Shown: positions 52,342 through 60,950, counted from the first letter of the stretch. The stretch is 64,000 bases of DNA from an uncultured Subdoligranulum sp. (GCA_902496185.1 CABUZX010000006.1:6884-70883); one strand, 5' to 3'. Notes: generated by a model from the sequence alone, not told the origin. A program made the numbers and translations.

Positions 52342-53193
52342 TTACTTGCGGTAAGAAGTGTTTGCCGTACCCTCGGCTCCGCTTATCGTAATTGACGTTA
52401 CGGTAATTGCGTTTGTTGGAACTTTGGAAAGACTGTTGCTGTTCGTATCAGTTTTGGTGATGGTATTAAGACTCTTCATAATGTCAACAAAGTGACTGTC
52501 CATACCAGCGCTCGTACCGTTACCGTTGTAATAACCGCCAGTATTGTCGTTGATTTTTACTTTACTACTGACGATATAAGCAAATACCGCATAATTATCG
52601 TTGCTCAACGTCTTTGTAGAGCTGTAATCAGTTGCCCATATCATATAAAACGCCGTGCTTGCAGAATCATAAAAATTTTCCGTCTTGGTTTGCTCCAAGT
52701 GATACATTCCCAAACAGCCCAATTGGTGTTGAGCGTTGTCTTCCTTATCGGTGCCGTTTACAAACCAACCGTTTGCTGCAAACTCACCTTTAATGGAGAA
52801 ATCAGAAGTTTTTTCTTCATACTGAAGTTCATTATTTAATTGATAAAGTCCAAAAAGACTGTAATCCGAATTTGTAAAGCTTACGACGGTATTGTCATAA
52901 AACCCGTCTTTTGCAAGTGCTATAAAGTTGTTGACAGTCAACGGTGCTTTGTCAAATAAAAGTTCGTACGTCAACTCAACGACGTAATCGTTGTCGTTGT
53001 TTTCAAAAGACAAAACGATTGTTGCCGTAGGATTGACAAAGTTGTCCTCATTGTTTTTGGACAAGCCGAGTTGATTGCCTAACGATTTAATTTGACTTTC
53101 AGTCAAAAAACTGCCACCTTGGCAAGCCACGAAAGAAAAAGTCAAAACTATTGCAAAAAAGATAATAAAAGCGCTCTTAAGTAGTTTTTTCAT
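52342..53193 (-). CDS. Lipoprotein with cyclophilin-type peptidyl-prolyl isomerase domain
   Basis: This 283-residue protein has a lipoprotein signal (basic start, hydrophobic core, lipobox FVAC at about residues 21-24). A cyclophilin-like domain follows: ATIVLSFENNDNDYVVELTYELLFDKAP, then VNNFIALAKDGFYDNTVVSF. The domain is diverged; the canonical FHRV and QGGD catalytic motifs are altered (VVSFTNSDYSLFG), so isomerase activity is uncertain. It is anchored outside the membrane. A GAGGT site precedes the ATG. Confidence 0.8.
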   Translation of the reverse strand: MKKLLKSAFIIFFAIVLTFSFVACQGGSFLTESQIKSLGNQLGLSKNNEDNFVNPTATIVLSFENNDNDYVVELTYELLFDKAPLTVNNFIALAKDGFYDNTVVSFTNSDYSLFGLYQLNNELQYEEKTSDFSIKGEFAANGWFVNGTDKEDNAQHQLGCLGMYHLEQTKTENFYDSASTAFYMIWATDYSSTKTLSNDNYAVFAYIVSSKVKINDNTGGYYNGNGTSAGMDSHFVDIMKSLNTITKTDTNSNSLSKVPTNAITVTSITISGAEGTANTSYRK

Positions 53194-53214
53194 ATTTTAC
53201 CTCTACGAAGATTT

Positions 53215-53243
53215 ATTATATAGCAAGTACGATTTTTATGCAA
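53215..53243 (-). promoter_or_regulatory. Promoter of the PPIase lipoprotein gene
   Basis: TTGCAT (53238-53243), a 17-base spacer and perfect TATAAT (53215-53220), about 20 bases before the start codon. Confidence 0.75.
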
Positions 53244-53266
53244 GTATTTAACAAAAGTTTTTCCAA

Positions 53267-54115
53267 TTAGGAAATAAAACTCCACAAATTTACGTCCAAT
53301 TTAAAGTTTTGACCATTTAAATAGGACAAATTGTAGCCTTTAGGAAAGTTAAAACGCATACAAACGTTAGCAAGCAGTTGCCGTGTTTGTTTATATTTTT
53401 TATTTACGGAATTGACTCCATATTTGCCGTCACCCAACACAGGAAGATTTTCATGCGCAAGATGGGCTCTTATCTGATGAGTTCTACCCGTTATAAGCTG
53501 AACGTCCAAAAGCGACAGCTCGCCTTTTTGCTCTACAATATGGTATCTCGTCTCTATCGGCAAGTACCCCGGTTTTGAAGAAGGCGAAATTATTGCAAGA
53601 CTTTTTTTTGCATCCTTAAATAAAAATGCTTTTAGCGTTGCAGACGGATTTTTGGGACGCCCCACGACTATCGCGCGATAAAACTTGTCTACGTACTTTT
53701 CTTTAAAAGCAGTTTCCAACTCGGATTGCGCTTGTTGAGTAAGGGCAAAGATAACTAACCCCATAGTGTTTCTGTCAAGACGATGTACAGGATAAAGAGT
53801 TTTTTCTGCGTTGGCAACTTCTATCCTTTCCTTAAGACTGTCGGGGCCCTCCACTTCAATATTGGCGGGCTTGTTGACAATCATTACGTTTTTGTCCTCG
53901 TAGACTATTTCTATCTTTTCCTTCTCTCTATCCTTTATATAGATATAAATAACGTCGTTTTCGCAAACCGTACAATCCGCATTAATTCGTTTGCCGTTTA
54001 CCTTAACGCTTTTTGAAGAAAATATTTTTTTTATTTGATAAAAACCCAAATCTGCTTGTTCTCTTATTAAATCGGACAACTTTGAATTTTTGCGTGGAAT
54101 AATTTCTTTTAACAT
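53267..54115 (-). CDS. RluA-family pseudouridine synthase
   Basis: This protein of about 282 residues has an N-terminal S4 RNA-binding region (IREQADLGFYQIKKIFSSKSVKVNG) and the RluA-type catalytic motif HRLDRNTMGLVIFA with the active-site Asp. GRTHQIRAHLAHENLPVLGD follows. It isomerises uridine in rRNA or tRNA; the exact target is not clear. The ATG at 54115 is taken as start. It has no ribosome site and lies 7 bases past a -10, predicting a leaderless transcript. Confidence 0.92.
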   Translation of the reverse strand: MLKEIIPRKNSKLSDLIREQADLGFYQIKKIFSSKSVKVNGKRINADCTVCENDVIYIYIKDREKEKIEIVYEDKNVMIVNKPANIEVEGPDSLKERIEVANAEKTLYPVHRLDRNTMGLVIFALTQQAQSELETAFKEKYVDKFYRAIVVGRPKNPSATLKAFLFKDAKKSLAIISPSSKPGYLPIETRYHIVEQKGELSLLDVQLITGRTHQIRAHLAHENLPVLGDGKYGVNSVNKKYKQTRQLLANVCMRFNFPKGYNLSYLNGQNFKLDVNLWSFIS

Positions 54116-54121
54116 TTTTTT

Positions 54122-54150
54122 ATAATAACACAAATCGTTTTTTTTTGCAA
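54122..54150 (-). promoter_or_regulatory. Promoter of pseudouridine synthase gene, predicted leaderless
   Basis: TTGCAA (54145-54150), a 17-base spacer and TATTAT (54122-54127). The start codon A (54115) is at the predicted transcription start. It lies directly after the ylmC terminator. Confidence 0.55.
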
Positions 54151-54152
54151 TA

Positions 54153-54176
54153 AAAAAAGCCCAAAAGGGCTTTTTT
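54153..54176 (-). terminator. Terminator of sigG-ylmC
   Basis: AAAAAAGCCC / GGGCTTTTTT stem with an AAAA loop, 13 bases past the ylmC stop. Confidence 0.9.
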
Positions 54177-54189
54177 AGATAGGATATTT

Positions 54190-54543
54190 TTATTCGTCGT
54201 CAAAAGTAAAGTCCGTTTCTTCCGCAAAACCTCCTGCGTTTACTATAGAAGGAATATTTTTTACTTCTTTGCATTTTGTCGAATTGCTTTTATTTGTTGA
54301 GCATTGCTGGTTTACCATAGTCAACTGAACAAGTACCACGTCGTCGCCTATTTTTTGAATATTCCGCCAAGGAATAAAAATATCTTCCTTAGTATTAAAT
54401 ATTTTTCGGTTGCCGGGTACTACTATCCCTAATACCTTACAAGAGCTTAAGCCGATTACTAAATCCACTACTTTGCCAAGACGCCTTCCGTCGCAGATAT
54501 TTACGACTTCCTTTTGTTTTAAATCGCAAAAAGATATTTCCAT
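54190..54543 (-). CDS. YlmC/YmxH-type PRC-barrel sporulation protein
   Basis: This 117-residue protein has an N-terminal PRC-barrel-like domain (MEISFCDLKQKEVVNICDGRR with LGKVVDLV, then FIPWRNIQKIGDDVVLVQ). This is the pattern of the YlmC/YmxH family found in spore formers. The C-terminal 35 residues are polar. In other spore formers the gene lies near sigG, as here. Function is not established. GAGGT precedes the ATG. Confidence 0.82.
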   Translation of the reverse strand: MEISFCDLKQKEVVNICDGRRLGKVVDLVIGLSSCKVLGIVVPGNRKIFNTKEDIFIPWRNIQKIGDDVVLVQLTMVNQQCSTNKSNSTKCKEVKNIPSIVNAGGFAEETDFTFDDE

Positions 54544-54623
54544 TTTTTACCTCACGTAATAACGTACTCATCTTTATTTATGCTACGATTCAACAAAAAA
54601 TTACAAAAACGCGACAAATAGTA

Positions 54624-55397
54624 TCAGTTTAAATAATATTTTATTTGATTGATTGCATTTTTTTCAAGACGAGAAACCTGCGCTTGACTGATACCTATTT
54701 CGTTGCTTACCTCGGTTTGCGTTTTGCCTTCAAAATAGCGCTTTTTTAATATTTGCCTTTCACGCTCTTCTAACTTTGCTATGGCGTCAGCAAGACTGAC
54801 GTTGTCTATCCATTTTTCTTCCGTATTGCTTTTGTCATAAACCTGATCCATCAAAAACACGCTGTCTTCGCCGTCGCTATACACAGGCTCGTTTAAAGAA
54901 ACGGGCTCGTTTATTGCGTCCATACAAAACGCGACTTTTGATAATGGCATATTGAGACGCTCTGCAACTTTATTTAGTCCCACGTCCTCGTCTCCCTCCG
55001 CCTTTATTCTTTCTCGCGTAGCAATCACAAGATACGCAATATCTCTTATACCCCTACTTACTCTTATACCCGACGATTCACGCAAAAAACGGCGAATTTC
55101 GCCTATAATCATTGGGACTGCGTAGGTAGAAAATTTGACGTTTAAAGTGATGTCAAAATTATCTATGGCTTTTACAAGACCGATACATCCCACCTGAAAA
55201 GTATCGTCCATATTGCATACTTTTGGCATATAACGGTGCAATACCGACAACACCAAACGCATATTGCCTACAATAAGCTGACTGCGAGCCGATTGGTCGC
55301 CATTTTTTAGTTGTTTCAGTAAGTCTTCGGTATCTTTTGAAGAAAGTTTTGGCAAAAGAGACGTGTTTATTCCGCAAATTTCTACTTTTTTTAACAT
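54624..55397 (-). CDS. sigG: Sporulation sigma factor sigma-G
   Basis: This 257-residue late forespore sigma factor starts KVEICGINTSLLPKLSS, a sigma-G-specific N-terminus. It contains region 2 (LVLSVLHRYMPKVCNMDDTFQVGCIGL and STYAVPMIIGEIRRFL, each partly conserved) and region 4 (RERQILKKRYFEGKTQTEVSNEIG). It directs forespore gene expression after engulfment. The neighbours sigE and spoIIGA are not visible. AGGAG precedes the ATG. Confidence 0.95.
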   Translation of the reverse strand: MLKKVEICGINTSLLPKLSSKDTEDLLKQLKNGDQSARSQLIVGNMRLVLSVLHRYMPKVCNMDDTFQVGCIGLVKAIDNFDITLNVKFSTYAVPMIIGEIRRFLRESSGIRVSRGIRDIAYLVIATRERIKAEGDEDVGLNKVAERLNMPLSKVAFCMDAINEPVSLNEPVYSDGEDSVFLMDQVYDKSNTEEKWIDNVSLADAIAKLEERERQILKKRYFEGKTQTEVSNEIGISQAQVSRLEKNAINQIKYYLN

Positions 55398-55510
55398 AAC
55401 TGACTCCTATACAAGTTTGAGCAATTATTTTGTTTGTATTCATTTGCTTTGATTTTTGATTATTTGCAAAACGAATTTTAGTTTTAAATAGTAAGTTTTC
55501 CAAAAAAACG

Positions 55511-55539
55511 TTGACAGTATAGTATTTTTACTTTACAAT
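55511..55539 (+). promoter_or_regulatory. Promoter of the IlvD-like gene
   Basis: Perfect TTGACA (55511-55516), a 17-base spacer and TACAAT (55534-55539). An AAAGGA ribosome site follows, so this gene has a normal leader. Confidence 0.82.
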
Positions 55540-55560
55540 AAATTTAAAAGGATTTTTGAT

Positions 55561-57189
55561 ATGGATAAATTATATTTTGAAAGTATAGATAAACTTGCTT
55601 TGGCAACAACGTTATCCGCCCTTGACGTCAACACGAACAAAGGTCTCGTTGCAATAGTCGTTGCGCAAGACGGATTGTCAGCGTCTCAAAACAACGGTAT
55701 CGAAGTTGCAAAACACGTGGAAAAAGGCGTAATTCAATCGGGATTTAATGCAAAAACCTATTTTGCGCCGGTCTTTCCGTGCGTGACCAATGAAAACCGC
55801 TACAATATTCAACTGCGTGAAGAAACGGCGTATTTTGTACAAAGATTGGCGGATTCGGGAGCAATCGACGCCTTTGTATTTGTTGCAAGCAACGTTTTTT
55901 CGATATTCGGTATGCTTAAAGGAGCTTTTTTATATAATATCCCCTGCCTTTTTGTCACAAACGGCTGTATGACACCAATTGAAATCGAAGATAAAAAATA
56001 CGATTTAACTTCCCTTAACGGCATAGCTCCTTTGTCAAGGAGAGGAAAAGTTCATCCCTCCATTTTTAAGCAAGCGACGGAAGTAATCTCTCAACAGGTT
56101 GCAAACGATACTTTTTGTTACGAAACTAATTGCGGTGGATTTTTGATGCAGGCTTTGGGTTTTGCTTTGCCCGACAGCGTAGGAGTTGTAGCAAACAGCG
56201 TAAAACATTATTCCGTCGCGCGTAAAACAGGCGAAAAAATTTGTCAAATGGCAGAACTACGCCTTACTTCGGCAAAAATGCTAAACGTGGACGCGCTCAA
56301 AATGGCTCTTTCCGTAGACCTTGCTCTCGGCGGTAGTCCTGTTTCTTTTGTAAATATTGCATGGTTAAGCAAATTTGTAGGCGAACAAATAAATCTAAAA
56401 ATTTTGGAAAAATTGGCGCAAAACGTACCGCAATTTAAACTGTCAAGGAGCGGTTTTGACGTGACGGAATTTGAAAGTAACGGCGGAATTTTTGCTTTGA
56501 TAAACAATATTTGCAATTCTCAAATACCCCTTACGGCAAATTATCTTTGCTTTGACAATAAAAAAATGATAGATTTTTGCAAGGCTTTTGACGCATTGGG
56601 AGATATTCCTACCAAAGAGGAAAACCAAAAATCCAAGGACGCCTTAAAAAACGTTTCCGCTGTAGTTTTGTCGGGCAATATTGCAAATTCTGCAATATCT
56701 TTCAGTTGCCATGTTCCCTCTTTTGTCGGCAATGCAAAAGTATTTACCTCCGAAGATAATTTGGTGGACGCTATTTTAAACAACGATATTCAAGGCAGTG
56801 ACTGTATCGTTTTGACCTATTGTGGAGCTAAAGGCGGATTATTTTCACCCGTCAAATCCACCGCTATGCTAAAAGCCTTGGGCTTGTCGGCGGAAGTAGC
56901 TTTTGTGACTGACGGTGTCGTACCACACTACTTTGACGGACTTGCAGTAAGCTTGGTTTATCCAGAAGCCTACGAAGAAAGCCCCTTGGCTTACGTCAAA
57001 ACAGGCGACAAAGTGGAAATTAATCTTGCAAAGTCCAAAATAAATATAGATATAAACGCAAAAGAATTTAAAATAAGACGCAAACAAACAGAAACAAAGC
57101 AAATACTCTCCGGCGACAAAAATTATTTTTACTCCAAATTTGTAACATCTCCCGAAACGGGATGCGCAATTGATTACTCAATAAAATAA
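55561..57189 (+). CDS. IlvD/Edd-family protein with degenerate active site
   Basis: This 542-residue protein matches the dihydroxy-acid/6-phosphogluconate dehydratase family along its length (e.g. NIPCLFVTNGCM, TNCGGFLMQALGFALP, VVLSGNIANSA, GDCIV-type strand, FVTDGVVPHYFDG, YPEAYEESPLAYVKTGDKVEI). The signature residues are changed. The GCDK motif for cluster Cys, Mg ligand and carbamylated Lys reads VASNVF (about 108-113). PCN reads ASQN. TDGRFSG reads TDGVVPHY. Only the third cluster Cys (TNCGG, Cys191) is kept. It is therefore unlikely to be a normal dehydratase. It has its own promoter, ribosome site and terminator, so it looks expressed and maintained rather than decaying. Its role is unknown. 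Confidence 0.8.
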   Translation: MDKLYFESIDKLALATTLSALDVNTNKGLVAIVVAQDGLSASQNNGIEVAKHVEKGVIQSGFNAKTYFAPVFPCVTNENRYNIQLREETAYFVQRLADSGAIDAFVFVASNVFSIFGMLKGAFLYNIPCLFVTNGCMTPIEIEDKKYDLTSLNGIAPLSRRGKVHPSIFKQATEVISQQVANDTFCYETNCGGFLMQALGFALPDSVGVVANSVKHYSVARKTGEKICQMAELRLTSAKMLNVDALKMALSVDLALGGSPVSFVNIAWLSKFVGEQINLKILEKLAQNVPQFKLSRSGFDVTEFESNGGIFALINNICNSQIPLTANYLCFDNKKMIDFCKAFDALGDIPTKEENQKSKDALKNVSAVVLSGNIANSAISFSCHVPSFVGNAKVFTSEDNLVDAILNNDIQGSDCIVLTYCGAKGGLFSPVKSTAMLKALGLSAEVAFVTDGVVPHYFDGLAVSLVYPEAYEESPLAYVKTGDKVEINLAKSKINIDINAKEFKIRRKQTETKQILSGDKNYFYSKFVTSPETGCAIDYSIK

Positions 57190-57200
57190 AAAATACATAG

Positions 57201-57240
57201 AAAAAATCATCATACTATAAAAAAGTATGATGATTTTTTT
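57201..57240. terminator. Bidirectional terminator
   Basis: A 16-base stem (AAAAAATCATCATACT) with a short A-rich loop ends in seven T. It ends the IlvD-like gene and probably the convergent gene at 57263. Confidence 0.9.
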
Positions 57241-57262
57241 ATTTTTAAATAGAATTAAACAA

Positions 57263-58027
57263 CTAATCGCTATACTCGGAGCTTTTTTCGGGAGGAATTG
57301 CGTCCATACCGCGCGCCTTGTGAAAATCTTCCCAATCCGATTTTGACATATATAAATAGCACGAATTGAATCGCTCTACACGCTCTCTGTTTAAAGCATT
57401 GCACTTGCCCAAAACTCCCTTACCAAAATATTTTACCACTTGATTGACAGGAATATCGGCATTGATTATTTCTTCCCCATAGTTGTAGGGAGAAACGTAA
57501 AAACCGTTTTCCGCCGTAACGAGTGGCATATTGCGTTGCGTAAGGAATTTTTCTAAAGCAGTCTTAATATCGTCACCCCTGTTTAAAACAAAATCGTTGT
57601 TGGTTGGCATTGGTTGACAAAAATCGTTGGGTCGGTCGAATATTCTGTTTTTTATATCCCTGCCAACAAAATAATCCATCATCCAACGTATTCCGCCAGC
57701 AAATACAAAAATTCTTCCGAAAATTTTTATAGTTTTGCCATTGACGGAAAAGGCAGAAAACAATATGCTTGAGTTGACGGGGCAAAGCCTTATCCCTCTT
57801 GCTCCGACGTACCTTTTGTAAAACTCCTTGCCCGCTTTCTTTTCAAGCCGTCTTGCAGTTGCTCTATCCATCAAATCCAACTCGTTTGCAAAATACACGG
57901 CAAGCGTTTCCATCTTTTTGCCGTCAGTATCAGAGTAATCTACGTACCCGTCTTCGGGATCGTTATGAAAACATATCGCGCCGTAGGTCTCCTCTACAAA
58001 CCACTTTAAATATTCAAGATTTGTCAT
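57263..58027 (-). CDS. Hypothetical 254-residue protein
   Basis: Soluble, mixed alpha/beta-looking protein that I do not recognise. It begins MTNLEYLKWFVEETYGAICF. Residues about 40-75 are helical and charged. A hydrophobic stretch (IKIFGRIFVFAGGIRWMMDY) lies near residue 110, and the C-terminus is polar. No catalytic or metal motif is evident. The ATG at 58027 is chosen because GGAGAGG lies 5 bases upstream; the frame extends 10 more codons. It is a single-gene unit with its own promoter. Confidence 0.7.
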   Translation of the reverse strand: MTNLEYLKWFVEETYGAICFHNDPEDGYVDYSDTDGKKMETLAVYFANELDLMDRATARRLEKKAGKEFYKRYVGARGIRLCPVNSSILFSAFSVNGKTIKIFGRIFVFAGGIRWMMDYFVGRDIKNRIFDRPNDFCQPMPTNNDFVLNRGDDIKTALEKFLTQRNMPLVTAENGFYVSPYNYGEEIINADIPVNQVVKYFGKGVLGKCNALNRERVERFNSCYLYMSKSDWEDFHKARGMDAIPPEKSSEYSD

Positions 58028-58045
58028 TTGCCTCTCCTTTTTTAT

Positions 58046-58074
58046 ATTATAATTCAAAAATTAAATTTTGTAAA
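58046..58074 (-). promoter_or_regulatory. Promoter of the hypothetical gene
   Basis: TTTACA (58069-58074), a 17-base spacer and perfect TATAAT (58046-58051), followed by the GGAGAGG ribosome site. Confidence 0.7.
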
Positions 58075-58090
58075 GTCAACAAAAAAAAGC

Positions 58091-58124
58091 AAAAACAGCA
58101 AGTTTAACCACTTGCTGTTTTTTT
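58091..58124 (-). terminator. Terminator of pyrG
   Basis: AAAAACAGCAAGT pairs with ACTTGCTGTTTTT around a 6-base loop, with T runs on both strands. It lies about 35 bases past the pyrG stop. Confidence 0.88.
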
Positions 58125-58157
58125 ATCTTTTGTACTCTTTTGTTTATCTTAAGTAGA

Positions 58158-59765
58158 TTATTTCTTTTTTTCCCTATTAGCTAAAGAGGCTTTTACAAAC
58201 TCTCTAAAAATCGGATGAGCCCTATTTGGACGGCTCTTAAATTCAGGATGGAACTGAACCGCAATATAAAAATCGTTGGTGGGTATTTCTACAGCTTCTA
58301 CACGTTTGCCGTCAGGAGCAAGCCCGACGAACTTCATTCCTGCTTTTTCAAAGTCTTGTTTGTAATTTGTACTGAGTTCATAGCGGTGACGGTGTCTTTC
58401 GTGAATAAGTGAAGAATTGTAAGCCTTATAAAGCAAACTGCCTTCTTTTACCTCGCACGGGTAAGAACCCAAACGCATAGTACCGCCTTTGCTTACTCCC
58501 TTTTGATCTTCCATTATATCAATAACGGGATGAGTGGTGTTGGGATCAAATTCCGTACTGTTGGCGTCCGTCCAACCCAAAACGTTGCGAGCAAATTCCG
58601 TAGACGCAACTTGCATACCCAAGCAAATACCAAAAAATGGAATATTATTTTCTCTCGCGTATTGCGATGCAATTATCATACCGGCAACGCCTCTGTTGCC
58701 AAAACCGCCGGGGACAAGTATTCCGTCGCAATCACCGAGCTGTTTTGCAACTGTAGCAGAGGTAATTTTTTCGCTATTTACCCATTTGATATCTACTATT
58801 GCAGAATTTTCATACCCGCCGTGGCTCAACGCTTCGATTACAGACAAATAAGCGTCGTGCAGTTTAACGTATTTGCCAACTATTGCAATACGTACCTTAT
58901 TTTGACGACCGTTGATACGAGACATCATTTCCTGCCATTCTGAAAGGTTTGGCGTGGGCGCGTCAAGATTAAGTTCCCTACAAATAACGTCACCCAGGTT
59001 GTGATCTTCAAGCATAAGCGGTACTTCATACAAAGTGTGCACCGTAGAATTTTCTACCACGCAGTCTTCTCGCACGTTGCAAAACAGCGCAATCTTGCGT
59101 TTTACGTCAGGGTCTAACGGCATATCGCAACGCGTAACTATAATATCAGGCGAAATACCCAACCCCATAAGCTCCCTAACGGAATGTTGTGTGGGCTTTG
59201 ATTTTTGCTCGTTGCTACCGCTTATATACGGCACTAAAGTAACGTGAACAAACAAGCAATTGTGCTTGCCTACTTCGTGATAAATTTGACGAATAGCCTC
59301 CAAAAACGCTTGACTCTCAATATCTCCGATAGTACCGCCGATTTCCGTCAAAACAACGTCGGCATTGCTGTTTTTGCCAACGTTATAAACGTATTCCTTA
59401 ATTTCGTTGGTGATGTGCGGAATAATTTGTACCGTTTCTCCCAAATAGTCGCCGTTGCGCTCCTTGCGGAGAACGTTCCAATACACTTTGCCCGTAGTAA
59501 CACTACTGAATTTATTTAAATCCTCATCAATAAAACGCTCATAGTGACCAAGGTCAAGGTCAGCTTCGCAACCGTCGTCGGTAACGTAAACTTCACCGTG
59601 TTGCAATGGACTCATTGTGCCAGGGTCAACGTTGATATATGGATCCATTTTTTGAGCAATAACCTTTAATCCACGGGCTTTTAGCAATCTGCCGATACTC
59701 GCCATTGTGATACCTTTACCCAAACCGGACACTACGCCGCCGGTCACAAAAATATGTTTTGCCAT
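58158..59765 (-). CDS. pyrG: CTP synthase
   Basis: This protein of about 535 residues aminates UTP to CTP using glutamine. The N-terminal synthetase domain has KHIFVTGGVVSGLGKGI and KMDPYINVDPGTMSP. The C-terminal glutaminase has the nucleophile Cys in FFGICLGMQ and the His/Glu of VQFHPEF. The ATG at 59765 follows a GGAGG; six extra codons upstream are not conserved. It is a single-gene unit. Confidence 0.98.
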   Translation of the reverse strand: MAKHIFVTGGVVSGLGKGITMASIGRLLKARGLKVIAQKMDPYINVDPGTMSPLQHGEVYVTDDGCEADLDLGHYERFIDEDLNKFSSVTTGKVYWNVLRKERNGDYLGETVQIIPHITNEIKEYVYNVGKNSNADVVLTEIGGTIGDIESQAFLEAIRQIYHEVGKHNCLFVHVTLVPYISGSNEQKSKPTQHSVRELMGLGISPDIIVTRCDMPLDPDVKRKIALFCNVREDCVVENSTVHTLYEVPLMLEDHNLGDVICRELNLDAPTPNLSEWQEMMSRINGRQNKVRIAIVGKYVKLHDAYLSVIEALSHGGYENSAIVDIKWVNSEKITSATVAKQLGDCDGILVPGGFGNRGVAGMIIASQYARENNIPFFGICLGMQVASTEFARNVLGWTDANSTEFDPNTTHPVIDIMEDQKGVSKGGTMRLGSYPCEVKEGSLLYKAYNSSLIHERHRHRYELSTNYKQDFEKAGMKFVGLAPDGKRVEAVEIPTNDFYIAVQFHPEFKSRPNRAHPIFREFVKASLANREKKK

Positions 59766-59797
59766 TACTGCCTCCACTATCAAAAATTGACTTTTTT

Positions 59798-59826
59798 ATT
59801 TTAGCAAATATCTACAAAATTTGCAA
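59798..59826 (-). promoter_or_regulatory. Promoter of pyrG
   Basis: TTGCAA (59821-59826), a 17-base spacer and TAAAAT (59798-59803) preceded by TGC (extended -10). The leader is about 30 bases and shows no attenuator. Confidence 0.7.
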
Positions 59827-59861
59827 CCCAAAAACCAAAAATTATTTAACTTTTTGCAAAT

Positions 59862-59893
59862 AAAAAAAGCAAGAATGTTTCTTGCCTTTTTTT
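59862..59893 (-). terminator. Terminator of perR-reverse rubrerythrin
   Basis: GCAAGAA/TTCTTGC stem with flanking A and T runs. It lies about 75 bases past the rubrerythrin stop; the sequence between shows nothing else. Confidence 0.82.
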
Positions 59894-59968
59894 GTAACGA
59901 TTGTTTTGATTTACAAAGATTTTTAGGGGGATAATCAACGTAATTCAAAAATTTTGTTTGTCTTTGGA

Positions 59969-60511
59969 TTATTTAAAATATCTTTTCAAAAGTCCTTCAA
60001 AGGCTTTGCCGTGTCGTGCCTCGTCCTTTGCCATTTCGTGAACGGTATCGTGAATAGCGTCAAGATTTTGTTCCTTTGCTTTTTTTGCAAGCATAAACTT
60101 GCCAAGCGTTGCGCCGTTTTCTGCCTCTACGCGCATTTCGAGATTCTTTTTGGTGCTGTTTGTTACAACTTCGCCCAAAAGTTCTGCAAACTTTGCTGCG
60201 TGCTCTGCTTCTTCCAACGCTGCTTGATGGTAATACATACCGATTTCCGGATAACCTTCGCGGTGAGCAACTCTTGCCATTGCAAGATACATTCCTACTT
60301 CACAGCACTCTCCTTCAAAATTTTTGCGCAAATCTTCGATAATTTCGGGGTCTACGCCCTTTGCTACTCCGACAACGTGTTCTGCCGCCCAAGAGCGCTC
60401 TGTAGTTTGCTCAATAAACTTATTGACAGGCGCATTGCAAATGGGGCATTTTTCGGGCGCGGAATCACCCTCGTGAACGTAACCGCAAATAGAACATACA
60501 AATTTTTTCAT
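59969..60511 (-). CDS. Reverse rubrerythrin
   Basis: This 180-residue protein carries the rubredoxin-like domain at the N-terminus (Cys 6, 9, 22, 25) instead of the C-terminus, followed by the four-helix diiron domain (GECCEVGMYLAMARVAHREG, then ALEEAEHAAKFAELLGE, then DTVHEMAKDEARHGKAF). This order defines reverse rubrerythrin, an NADH-linked peroxide/O2 reductase of Clostridia. It is 49 bases downstream of the PerR-like gene, so it is probably peroxide-induced. AAGGAG precedes the ATG. Confidence 0.94.
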   Translation of the reverse strand: MKKFVCSICGYVHEGDSAPEKCPICNAPVNKFIEQTTERSWAAEHVVGVAKGVDPEIIEDLRKNFEGECCEVGMYLAMARVAHREGYPEIGMYYHQAALEEAEHAAKFAELLGEVVTNSTKKNLEMRVEAENGATLGKFMLAKKAKEQNLDAIHDTVHEMAKDEARHGKAFEGLLKRYFK

Positions 60512-60560
60512 GATTTTTTTCTCCTTATTTTTTCGTCAAATTGTTTTTATTTTTTATTTA

Positions 60561-60938
60561 TTAATTTGTTTCATTGTTTGTGCAATCAGGACAAAGCCCG
60601 TAAAAAACCGCTTTAGTATCCGTAAGCAAAACACCATAATCCGTGAGCGACTGCGGTACAACTATCGGCTCAAATACGTCGATAATTTTTCCACAACGGG
60701 TACATACAAAATGCGCGTGCGTCGTCACTCTACCGTCGTAATGCAAGGATGCGTCGGTAGTCTCTACCGTCACCACCAAACCCTCCTCCACTAATTGCCT
60801 GAGATTGCGGTAAACCGTACCGAGGCTGATGGAAGGACAAACTTGCTTTACGCGCATATATACTGTTTCCGCCGTGGGATGATCCTCACACCCACGCAAA
60901 ACAGTCAATATTTCTTCCCTCTGTTTGCTATATCGCAT
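60561..60938 (-). CDS. perR: PerR-type Fur-family repressor
   Basis: This 125-residue Fur-family regulator has an N-terminal winged helix (SISLGTVYRNLRQLVEEGLV), a regulatory metal site and the structural zinc pairs (CTRCGKI and GLCPDCTNN). The metal-site spacing DGRVTTHAH followed 11 residues later by Asp matches the Asp85/His91/His93/Asp104 arrangement of Bacillus PerR, and HPTAE supplies the His37 equivalent. Having Asp at the 104-equivalent supports PerR over Fur. It probably senses peroxide by metal-catalysed His oxidation. An AGAGG site precedes the ATG; an operator-like repeat lies upstream. Confidence 0.9.
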   Translation of the reverse strand: MRYSKQREEILTVLRGCEDHPTAETVYMRVKQVCPSISLGTVYRNLRQLVEEGLVVTVETTDASLHYDGRVTTHAHFVCTRCGKIIDVFEPIVVPQSLTDYGVLLTDTKAVFYGLCPDCTNNETN

Positions 60939-60950
60939 AAATACCTCTTA

